Shown: one piece after another, positions 14,851 to 21,064 of the stretch
Numbering within the stretch: position 1 is the stretch's first letter
Layout: each line of letters starts with the position of its first letter
Source of the DNA: Clostridia bacterium
Lineage (GTDB): Bacteria; Bacillota; Clostridia; Christensenellales; Borkfalkiaceae
Assembly: GCA_900771345.1 (NCBI GenBank)
Contig: CAAGNQ010000035.1
Span: 1-34,474 of the forward strand
DNA: 34,474 nt
Direction: 5' to 3'
Made by a program: the position numbers and the translations under genes
The notes under the pieces: model-generated
What the model saw: the letters and a program-made list of their open reading frames with translations, nothing else
What the model was told of the DNA's origin: nothing
The model's database searches: none

Positions 14851-15579
14851 CTAAAAATTTTGGTTAAAATATTCTTGCATTTTTGGAAAGCAAGGAGAAT
14901 ACCCAAAGCACCTATCTAAAATTTTTCCAATAAAAGAGATTATAGGGGCATTAATAATTGCCGTTATTAGAGTGCCAACCCCGATACTATGAAAACTCTG
15001 ATAATATATACTGCCCCAGTCAAAAGTTAGAGTGTCGTCAAAAAGTGTTAGTGCTAAGATAATTGATAGGGCAAGCAAACTCATATCAAACAATAGTTTT
15101 ACCCTTGTTATACTTTTATTAAACCTTTTGGCAACTGCTGAAACAAAAAATTCATAAACCTGGAGTGGAAGATAAGTTCTAAAAAACGTCGCAACGCCAA
15201 AAGCAATTATAAAAATGCCCACGAAGAGCATTATCCAGCGCGTAACTATATGCTGGAATGTTATGCTTTGCATTGCCCACATTATAGCGTCGATAACAAA
15301 TCCGTATATAAGCGTTACTAAAAAAGCAAACAAGAATCGCCAGTTAAATCTTCTGATTATTATGCATAAGAGTATAAGTAAAATCCCTTGAATAATATAT
15401 TCGGTTATGCCTATCGTCAACCAAGAAAGAGATGATGAAAGGGCTTCGTGAAGCACGAAAACGGGTGCCGCAATCATTGAAACGCCTAGATTTGCCTTGC
15501 TACAAATTGCGACCCCAAGCGCAACGAATATTACACCGAAAACCCACATTAGTTCTGATGACTTTTCAAGTTTTTTCAT
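14851..15579 (-). CDS. YczE/DUF6198-type membrane protein
   Basis: A 242-residue integral membrane protein with about five or six hydrophobic segments: MWVFGVIFVALGVAIC, the segment after LSWLTIGITEY, FLFAFLVTLIYGFVI, IMLFVGIFIIAFGVA, LLALSIILAL and the last third. The opening GVIFVALGVAICSKANLGVS is typical of the YczE/YyaS/YitT-like membrane proteins, whose transport or regulatory function is not settled. It lies between pflA (12 nt upstream) and the flavodiiron gene and so probably belongs to the same transcript. A metabolite-transport role linked to formate or pyruvate would be a guess from context. Confidence 0.75.
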   Translation of the reverse strand: MKKLEKSSELMWVFGVIFVALGVAICSKANLGVSMIAAPVFVLHEALSSSLSWLTIGITEYIIQGILLILLCIIIRRFNWRFLFAFLVTLIYGFVIDAIMWAMQSITFQHIVTRWIMLFVGIFIIAFGVATFFRTYLPLQVYEFFVSAVAKRFNKSITRVKLLFDMSLLALSIILALTLFDDTLTFDWGSIYYQSFHSIGVGTLITAIINAPIISFIGKILDRCFGYSPCFPKMQEYFNQNF

Positions 15580-15591
15580 TAGTTTCCCTCT

Positions 15592-16290
15592 TTATAAATA
15601 AGAATTAAGAGTGTTCATAGTAGACTCTGTGGGTTCGTTAATTTCCCTAAAAGGAAAGGCTATTCCCAAGTTATCGTACTTTGATTGACAAATTTTCTTA
15701 AATGGCAAAAGTTCAATCTTTTGAACGCAAGAATATTTTTTAGCAATCTTCTTTAGCGCCAAAACGTTTTCTTTGGTGTCGTTTATGGTTGGAATTATAA
15801 CTTGACGAATTGTTGTTTTAATTCTCTTTTTTTCTAAAATTTCTAAAAACTGTAAAACTTTTTTAAATTCACATCCAACGTACTTTTGATAATTCTCGTC
15901 ATTTGTATACTTAACGTCAAGCAAAACGTAGTCGGTTAAATCAAGAAGTTTATCTACGCTCTGGTTTATAATACTGCCAGAAGTATCAAGGCAGGTGTTG
16001 ATGGCTTTTTTCTTGCAAAGCGAAAAAATTTCACTCGCAAACTCGCTCTGAACTAACGGCTCGCCACCAGATAAGGTAATTCCACCCACCTCCCCAAAAT
16101 ATTCTCTATAACGCTCGGCTTTTTTTACTATTTCTTCGGGGGTGAACGGCTTTCCGTCTGTTAAATTCCAAGTGTCAGGATTGTGACAACAAGAACATCT
16201 TAAATTGCAACCTTGAAAAAACACAACGAATCTTATTCCCGGCCCGTCCACCGTGCCAAGACTTTGAAAACTGTTAACTCTTCCTATCAT
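15592..16290 (-). CDS. pflA: Pyruvate formate-lyase activating enzyme
   Basis: Radical SAM enzyme that installs the glycyl radical on PflB. The 232-residue protein carries the cluster motif CNLRCSCC (CxxxCxxC; about 29-36), preceded by SFQSLGTVDGPGIRFVVFFQG, the family N-terminus. SAM-binding features include GGITLSGGEP. TSGS and DVKYTND also match the family. Its start overlaps the pflB stop by 4 nt (ATGA arrangement), so the lyase and activase are translationally coupled. Confidence 0.96.
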   Translation of the reverse strand: MIGRVNSFQSLGTVDGPGIRFVVFFQGCNLRCSCCHNPDTWNLTDGKPFTPEEIVKKAERYREYFGEVGGITLSGGEPLVQSEFASEIFSLCKKKAINTCLDTSGSIINQSVDKLLDLTDYVLLDVKYTNDENYQKYVGCEFKKVLQFLEILEKKRIKTTIRQVIIPTINDTKENVLALKKIAKKYSCVQKIELLPFKKICQSKYDNLGIAFPFREINEPTESTMNTLNSYL

Positions 16291-18518
16291 ATCGCATGGT
16301 GGAAGGTTCTGCTTATAACCTCTCTTTGCTGTTCTTTCGATAGTTTATTAAAGTTTACGGCATATCCCGAAACACGAATGGTAAGGTTAGGGTATTCCTC
16401 AGGATTTTCGTACGCTTTAATAAGCGTTTCTTTACTTAATACGTTCACGTTTATATGATGAGCGTTCTTTCCAAAATATCCGTCCAAAATTCCCACTAGA
16501 TTTTCAATACGTTCACTCTCGGAATTGCCGAGCGCATCAGGAGTGATTGAAAAAGTGTTGGAAATTCCATCACGGCAATCGTTATAATCAAGTTTGGTAA
16601 TAGAGTTAAGCGAAGCAAGTGCTCCGTTTTCTTCTCGGTTATGCATAGGGTTAGCACCCGGAGCAAACGGCTCGCCTGATTTTCTGCCGTCAGGTGTTGC
16701 TCCCGTGTTCTTGCCGTACATTACGTTTGACGTTATCGTTAGAACTGATAGAGTGTGAGTTGCATTGCGATAGGTTGGCGTTTTGCGAAGTTCGGTTATA
16801 AACAAATTAGTCATCTCTTTTGCAAGAAGGTCAACCCTGTCGTCATCATTACCAAATTTAGGAAATTCACCCACTGTATTAAAGTCAACTATAAATCCGT
16901 TTTCATCCTTTATCGTGCTAACCTGAGCGTATTTTATTGCACTTAAAGAGTCGGCAACAACCGAAAGACCTGCAATTCCAAACGCCATTAATCTTTCAAC
17001 GTTTGTATCGTGAAGTGCCATTTGAAGTTTTTCATAAGCGTACTTATCGTGCATATAGTGGATAATATTCATTGTGTTTACGTAGAGGTGGGATAGCCAC
17101 TCAACGTAAATTTTATATCTTTCCATAACCGTGTCAAAATCAAGTTTATCAGACGAAAGAACAGGCATTTGAGGTCCTATATGAATTTTACTAGTCGTGT
17201 CGTATCCACCATTAATTGCAATTAAAAGAAGTTTAGCAAGATTGCATCTCGCTCCAAAAAACTGCATTTGTTTACCTATTGTCATTGCCGAAACACAGCA
17301 AGCAATCGCGTAATCGTCGCCGTGAAGAGGGCGCATTATATCGTCGTTTTCATACTGAATAGAATCTGTGTCCTTTGAAACCTTTGCACAGAAGTTCTTA
17401 AAAGGCGCTGGCAAAGATTTTGACCATAAAATCGTTAGGTTTGGCTCTGGCGCAGGACCAAGATTATATAGAGTATTTAAAATTCTAAAACTACTTTTAG
17501 AAACGAGCGTTCTGCCATCGTTTCCCATTCCACCTACGGCCTCGGTTATCCACATTGGGTCGCCACCGAAAAGTTCGTTGTATTCGGGTGTGCGAAGATG
17601 ACGTGCAACACGAAGTTTAATAACGAAATCGTCAATAAGTTCTTGTGCGCTCTCTTCTGTGAGCACACCGTTTTTAAGGTCGCGCTCAATATAAATATCA
17701 AAGAAGGTTGCAACCCGTCCTAATGACATTGCTGCACCGTTTTGTTCCTTAATCGCACCGAGATATGCAAAATACGTCCACTGAATAGCCTCTTTTGCGT
17801 TTGATGCCGGCTGGGAAATATCTACTCCGTATAAAAGAGCCATTTCCTTTAGATAGCCAAGGAAAGCAATCTGACGATATAGTTCCTCGTCAAGTTTAAT
17901 TTTTTCAGAAGTAAAATCGCCAGAAGCAAGATTTTCTTTGTCTTTTTTCTTTTCCTCAATGAGCCTGTCAACACCATAAAGGGCAACACGGCGATAATCT
18001 CCAATTATTCTGCCTCTGCCGTAAGCGTCGGGAAGACCGGTTATAACGTGACTACGACGGGCAAGACGCATTTCTTCAGTATACGCTCTAAAAACTCCGT
18101 CGTTGTGAGTCGTTCTAAAACGAAATTCTTCTTCAATATTTTCACCTAGTTTATAGCCGTACGCCTCGCACGCTTGACGAGCCATACGAATGCCACCAAA
18201 CGGATTTACGCCCCTTTTTAAAGGACTATCCGTTTGTAATCCAACGATAATTTCATTTTCCTTGTCTATGTATCCTGCTTTGTAATTAGTTAAAGAAGAG
18301 ACCGTTTTAGTGTCAATATCTAAAACCCCTCCTTTTTCTCTTTCTAATTTGAATAAACTGTTCACCTTTTCCATAAGGGAAGACGTGCGCTTTGTAGGTC
18401 CTTTTAAAAAGGCGCTATCGCCGGTGTATTCGGTGTAGTTTAATTGAATAAAATCTCTAACGTTAATTTCATTTTGCCAAGCACCAGACTTAAAGCCATT
18501 CCAGTTGTCGTGTTTCAT
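16287..18518 (-). CDS. pflB: Formate C-acetyltransferase (pyruvate formate-lyase)
   Basis: Glycyl radical enzyme converting pyruvate and CoA to acetyl-CoA and formate in fermentation. The 743-residue length is normal. The adjacent catalytic cysteines are in AIACCVSAM (about 409-410), and the radical glycine is in RVSGYAVNF near the C-terminus. The N-terminus (WNGFKSGAWQNEINVRDFIQ) and PFGGIRMA are typical. AAGGAGG lies 7 nt before the ATG. The gene follows a ZTP riboswitch and heads the operon with pflA. The formate made here feeds one-carbon and purine synthesis, which explains control by the purine intermediate ZTP. Confidence 0.97.
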   Translation of the reverse strand: MKHDNWNGFKSGAWQNEINVRDFIQLNYTEYTGDSAFLKGPTKRTSSLMEKVNSLFKLEREKGGVLDIDTKTVSSLTNYKAGYIDKENEIIVGLQTDSPLKRGVNPFGGIRMARQACEAYGYKLGENIEEEFRFRTTHNDGVFRAYTEEMRLARRSHVITGLPDAYGRGRIIGDYRRVALYGVDRLIEEKKKDKENLASGDFTSEKIKLDEELYRQIAFLGYLKEMALLYGVDISQPASNAKEAIQWTYFAYLGAIKEQNGAAMSLGRVATFFDIYIERDLKNGVLTEESAQELIDDFVIKLRVARHLRTPEYNELFGGDPMWITEAVGGMGNDGRTLVSKSSFRILNTLYNLGPAPEPNLTILWSKSLPAPFKNFCAKVSKDTDSIQYENDDIMRPLHGDDYAIACCVSAMTIGKQMQFFGARCNLAKLLLIAINGGYDTTSKIHIGPQMPVLSSDKLDFDTVMERYKIYVEWLSHLYVNTMNIIHYMHDKYAYEKLQMALHDTNVERLMAFGIAGLSVVADSLSAIKYAQVSTIKDENGFIVDFNTVGEFPKFGNDDDRVDLLAKEMTNLFITELRKTPTYRNATHTLSVLTITSNVMYGKNTGATPDGRKSGEPFAPGANPMHNREENGALASLNSITKLDYNDCRDGISNTFSITPDALGNSESERIENLVGILDGYFGKNAHHINVNVLSKETLIKAYENPEEYPNLTIRVSGYAVNFNKLSKEQQREVISRTFHHAI

Positions 18519-18545
18519 AAAATCCTCCTTAAAGATATAAGTAAT

Positions 18546-18650
18546 AAAAAGGGCAAACCAGAAACTATTTCTTCTGATTTACCCAGACGGTCGGCATTAT
18601 AAACGTTTACATTCCCTTGCAGTGCTCTGCAAACTCCGTCAGTTATGTAA
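18546..18650 (-). promoter_or_regulatory. ZTP (pfl motif) riboswitch with intrinsic terminator
   Basis: Minus-strand leader of pflB. The 5' subdomain (18650 down to about 18608) has ACAT...ATGT closing pairs, CTGACGGAGT, a hairpin TTGCAGAGCACTGCAA, and GGGAATGT. The 3' subdomain carries GCCGACCGTCTGGGTA (18595-18580), one of the best-conserved parts of the pfl motif (usually GCCGACCGCCUGGGCA). GGGTAAATCAGAA (18584-18572) pairs with TTCTGGTTTGCCC (18563-18551), followed by TTTTT, and shares bases with the aptamer. ZTP binding should therefore block termination and turn expression on. Recognised by eye, not by covariance search. Confidence 0.88.
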
Positions 18651-18670
18651 AGTTTCTAATTTGTGATTTT

Positions 18671-18699
18671 ATTATAGCAAACGCAGGCCTATTTGTCAA
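18671..18699 (-). promoter_or_regulatory. Promoter of the pflB operon
   Basis: Consensus TTGACA (18699-18694) and TATAAT (18676-18671) with a 17-nt spacer. The transcript would start near 18664 and enter the ZTP aptamer within about 15 nt. Confidence 0.85.
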
Positions 18700-18743
18700 T
18701 AGATTTAAGATGGGAAATTCTACTTGCGATTATAGATTTGTTT

Positions 18744-19595
18744 TTATTCTTCTTCGTAATAATAAGAATAATCGACACCTTTCATAAATATTTCTCTATC
18801 AGTAATTTTATCCGTTAAAGCATTTTCAATTAAGCGATATATTTTACTATAATTTGTAACGCTTTGTTTCATTGCTTCAAGATATTCGGTTTTATCAATC
18901 AAACTCCAATCAACACATTTACTTAAGTTCTTTTTAAGTATCAAATCTAGCCAAATACGCGTAGTTCTGCCATTACCCTCCATAAACGGATGAGCAACGT
19001 TCATTTCAACGTATTTTTTAGCGATATTTTCTAAATTGTTTTCAGGCATTTTTTCAATTTGCTTTAACGTTTCATCTAAATAGCCAACGCTTGCAAAAAC
19101 AAAACCACCTTTACTAATGTTTAATTTTCTAATTTTCCCTGCAAAATCATAAATCCCACCAAAAATATATGCGTGAATTTGCTTTAAACCTTTGATAGTT
19201 CCAACTTCTATATCGCTTATAATACCATTTTCGAATAGGGCGTATGCTTTTAACTTGCTTTGTTCGTCAATGGACGTGCCCATATTTTTTATCCAATTTA
19301 TAAACGCATCTGATTTTTTTGCAGGAATAACGGCGATAAGAGTGTTTAACCCATTATCGTCTATTACGTCAGTCATATATTTTTTGCCGTCTTTTGCTGT
19401 TAATTTCAGTTGTCTGCAAATTGAGGACAACTGACTATTTCTACTTTTTAACGTATTCCAATATTTGCGTGGAGCGTTGCTTGAGATAAGTGCTTCTATA
19501 ATATCAACAGCACAAAGCCACCATTTAGAAGTATCTTCATCCCACACCGAACGCACGGCAACGCTATTAAAAAATCTAATAGAAGTTTTTACCAT
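18744..19595 (-). CDS. Bro-N domain/Fic domain protein
   Basis: A 283-residue two-domain protein. Residues about 4-105 resemble the Bro-N/RhuM-like domain of phage antirepressors (VRSVWDEDTSKWWLCAVDII, then IWK-type basic and NGLNTLIAVIPAKK segments). Residues about 115-260 are a Fic domain with the full catalytic motif HPFMEGNGR (202-210) and IYDFAGKIR (148-156), the usual flap region. Fic proteins mostly transfer AMP to target proteins. The target and any inhibitor helix are not visible. The start at 19595 (MVKTSIRFF) is chosen because the frame upstream overlaps the promoter; its ribosome site (AGAAAGAG) is weak. It stands alone in the core region. Confidence 0.85.
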   Translation of the reverse strand: MVKTSIRFFNSVAVRSVWDEDTSKWWLCAVDIIEALISSNAPRKYWNTLKSRNSQLSSICRQLKLTAKDGKKYMTDVIDDNGLNTLIAVIPAKKSDAFINWIKNMGTSIDEQSKLKAYALFENGIISDIEVGTIKGLKQIHAYIFGGIYDFAGKIRKLNISKGGFVFASVGYLDETLKQIEKMPENNLENIAKKYVEMNVAHPFMEGNGRTTRIWLDLILKKNLSKCVDWSLIDKTEYLEAMKQSVTNYSKIYRLIENALTDKITDREIFMKGVDYSYYYEEE

Positions 19596-19623
19596 AAATT
19601 TCTCTTTCTTATTGATTTTAATA

Positions 19624-19652
19624 AGTATATCATAAAATTGATAAAAATTCAA
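19624..19652 (-). promoter_or_regulatory. Promoter of the Fic gene
   Basis: TTGAAT (19652-19647) and TATACT (19629-19624), spacer 17 nt. Confidence 0.65.
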
Positions 19653-19663
19653 CAAAACTAAAG

Positions 19664-19683
19664 GGTGAGAAATTACTCACCCC
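19664..19683 (-). terminator. Terminator after the zinc-ribbon gene
   Basis: GGGTGAG/CTCACCC with a six-base loop, followed on the minus strand by a T-rich run that merges into the Fic promoter. Confidence 0.6.
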
Positions 19684-19704
19684 CAAAAATACATTGTTTA
19701 GGTT

Positions 19705-20019
19705 TTAGTTGTTATCGCAGAGCATCATAATTCCAGCAATTCCACTTAAGAATAATGTGGTGCAAATCTTAAATGCTATACTAAACTTTTCGCCTTTTTC
19801 AATTCTATTAAAAGCGTAAATGGTCATAGGAACGCACCAACATAGTGGTATTAGATAAAAAGCATTAAATATACAACCTATAATCAAAAAAACCTTCATT
19901 GCAACAAAATTTTTTTTCTTAACTACCACTTCTTCCTTATTAATTGTAGCAAAACCACATTGCGTACAAACTACTGCTCCTTCTTCGACTTCTTTTCCAC
20001 AATGATGACAATAACTCAT
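19705..20019 (-). CDS. Zinc-ribbon, two-helix membrane protein
   Basis: A 104-residue protein. The N-terminal zinc ribbon has CHHCGKEVEEGAVVCTQCG (residues 4-22; two CxxC knuckles), then a basic linker and two hydrophobic helices (about 41-66 and 81-99). Such proteins are common in Firmicutes and their function is generally unknown. A consensus promoter drives it, and the promoter spacer is a palindrome matching a half-site at the divergent XRE gene. Repression by that XRE protein is therefore the simplest reading. AAGGAG precedes the start. Confidence 0.8.
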   Translation of the reverse strand: MSYCHHCGKEVEEGAVVCTQCGFATINKEEVVVKKKNFVAMKVFLIIGCIFNAFYLIPLCWCVPMTIYAFNRIEKGEKFSIAFKICTTLFLSGIAGIMMLCDNN

Positions 20020-20051
20020 TTTGTTCTCCTTACGTAAAATAAATTTATTAA

Positions 20052-20080
20052 ATTATAACACTAAATTTAGTGTATGTCAA
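20052..20080 (-). promoter_or_regulatory. Consensus promoter of the zinc-ribbon gene
   Basis: TTGACA (20080-20075) and TATAAT (20057-20052) with a 17-nt spacer. The spacer is almost entirely the palindromic operator. Confidence 0.85.
20058..20073. promoter_or_regulatory. Palindromic operator for the XRE repressor
   Basis: ACACTAAATTTAGTGT is a perfect 16-bp palindrome filling the spacer of the zinc-ribbon promoter. The half-site CATTTAGTGTA recurs at 20093-20103, overlapping the -10 region of the XRE gene. Confidence 0.75.
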
Positions 20081-20113
20081 ATAAAAACACGGCATTTAGT
20101 GTAATATACAAAT

Positions 20114-20317
20114 ATGGCAAGTTTTGGACAAAATTTAAAAAACATACGAAAACTTAATAAAGTAAGCCAAAAAGAGTTTGCAATAAAAATGAACACTACG
20201 CAACAACGTGTTAGCGAGTGGGAGTGTGATAAGGTTGAGCCGTCACTATATAATATATTAAAGATTATAAAAGTGCTCAACACAACCTTTGAAGAGTTAA
20301 CTGACGGAATATATTAA
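20114..20317 (+). CDS. XRE-family (Cro/CI-type) repressor
   Basis: A 67-residue single-domain helix-turn-helix protein. SQKEFAIKMNTTQQRVSEWE (about 19-38) is the helix-turn-helix, followed by PSLYNILKIIKVLNTTFEEL, the standard end of the fold. It is divergent from the zinc-ribbon gene, with an operator palindrome and a half-site between them; autorepression and repression of the neighbour are likely. The -10-like TAATAT at 20102-20107 would place the transcript start at or within a base or two of the ATG. No Shine-Dalgarno is seen, so the mRNA may be leaderless. Confidence 0.88.
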   Translation: MASFGQNLKNIRKLNKVSQKEFAIKMNTTQQRVSEWECDKVEPSLYNILKIIKVLNTTFEELTDGIY

Positions 20318-20343
20318 AAGCCACCTAATGATAGGTGGCTTTT
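20316..20343 (+). terminator. Terminator of the XRE gene
   Basis: AAAAGCCACCT and AGGTGGCTTTT form an 11-bp stem that starts at the stop codon. Confidence 0.8.
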
Positions 20344-20374
20344 AATATTTAAAAACAAAAAACCCAAGCATAAA

Positions 20375-20398
20375 AAAAGAGTGCAAAAACACTCTTTT
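20375..20398 (-). terminator. Terminator of tRNA-Ser
   Basis: AAAAGAGTG/CACTCTTTT around CAAAAA, followed on the minus strand by a T-tract, 8 nt after the tRNA. Confidence 0.75.
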
Positions 20399-20405
20399 CT
20401 TGTTA

Positions 20406-20493
20406 TGGCAGAGAGGAGAGGATTCGAACCTCCGATACATTGCTGTATACACGCTTTCCAAGCGTGCACGTTAGACCACTCTGACACCTCTCC
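20406..20493 (-). tRNA. tRNA-Ser (anticodon GGA)
   Basis: An 88-nt class II tRNA with a long variable arm. The acceptor GGAGAGG pairs with CCTCTCT (one mismatch or wobble), the anticodon loop reads TTGGAAA in stem ACGCT/AGCGT, the variable arm is GTATACAGCAATGTATC, the T-loop is TTCGAAT, and CCA is encoded. Confidence 0.95.
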
Positions 20494-20508
20494 GTCTTTT
20501 TCTCAATA

Positions 20509-20537
20509 ATTTTAATATATTTTGTTATTATTTGCAA
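20509..20537 (-). promoter_or_regulatory. Promoter of tRNA-Ser
   Basis: TTGCAA (20537-20532) and TAAAAT (20514-20509), spacer 17 nt, ending 15 nt before the tRNA. Confidence 0.65.
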
Positions 20538-20652
20538 CTCTTTTTTTTGTCTATCATAAAAAATTTAATTTTTTTTTATTTTCCTATGTACAAATTTTCC
20601 TTTTTATTATATAATGTTAATAGAAAATTAAATTATGCTTGGAGGAATTATT

Positions 20653-20874
20653 ATGGCAAGTAAAAAAGATTATTTCGGTTTAAGTTGGATAGTTTCGCTA
20701 ATTTTAGCAATTATCCCAGTAACCTCTATGGTTTTAGGTGTTTTAACTCGTTTTCAAGAAGGAAAGTACGTTGCTGCAATTTTGCGCATCCTTTTAGGCT
20801 GGAACGTTATTTGGATTTTAGATATAGTGTTTATTTTCTTGGGTCAAAGGATTTTTAGAATTTTGGATATCTAA
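20653..20874 (+). CDS. Small two-helix membrane protein
   Basis: A 73-residue protein starting MASKKDYFGL, with GGAGG 7 nt before ATG 20653; a longer frame from 20635 would swallow that site. Two hydrophobic helices (about 10-32 and 45-66) flank a short charged loop (RFQEGKYVA). It ends with a basic tail. The layout resembles small Pmp3/YqaE-like or related stress membrane proteins, but the family motif is not clear enough to name it. It has a -10 TATAAT (20610-20615) and its own terminator, so it is a single-gene unit. Confidence 0.75.
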   Translation: MASKKDYFGLSWIVSLILAIIPVTSMVLGVLTRFQEGKYVAAILRILLGWNVIWILDIVFIFLGQRIFRILDI

Positions 20875-20892
20875 TTTTTAGTTAGAAAATTT

Positions 20893-20927
20893 AGGGCCTT
20901 TCCAAGACTTTGGAGAGGCCCTTTTTT
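20893..20927 (+). terminator. Intrinsic terminator of the small membrane gene
   Basis: A 12-bp stem (AGGGCCTTTCCA with TGGAGAGGCCCT; one T-G wobble) and a six-T tract. Confidence 0.85.
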
Positions 20928-20937
20928 AACCTTAAAT

Positions 20938-20949
20938 ACAATATATTGT
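20938..20949. promoter_or_regulatory. Candidate NrdR box upstream of nrdD
   Basis: ACAATATATTGT is a 12-bp palindrome matching the centre of the NrdR box (acaCwATATwGtgt-like). NrdR boxes normally come in pairs; a second clear copy was not found, so confidence is limited. A TTGACA at 20991-20996 with TATATT at 21015-21020 (18-nt spacer) lies downstream; an extra TATAAT sits at 21005-21010. Confidence 0.5.
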
Positions 20950-21064
20950 GGTTTTAAAAATAAAATTTCGCAAAATATGCTATAAAAGCATTGACAAGGC
21001 ATAGTATAATGTGATATATTTGATATGCTTTCTACAAACAATAATGATTTAATGGAGGATAAAT

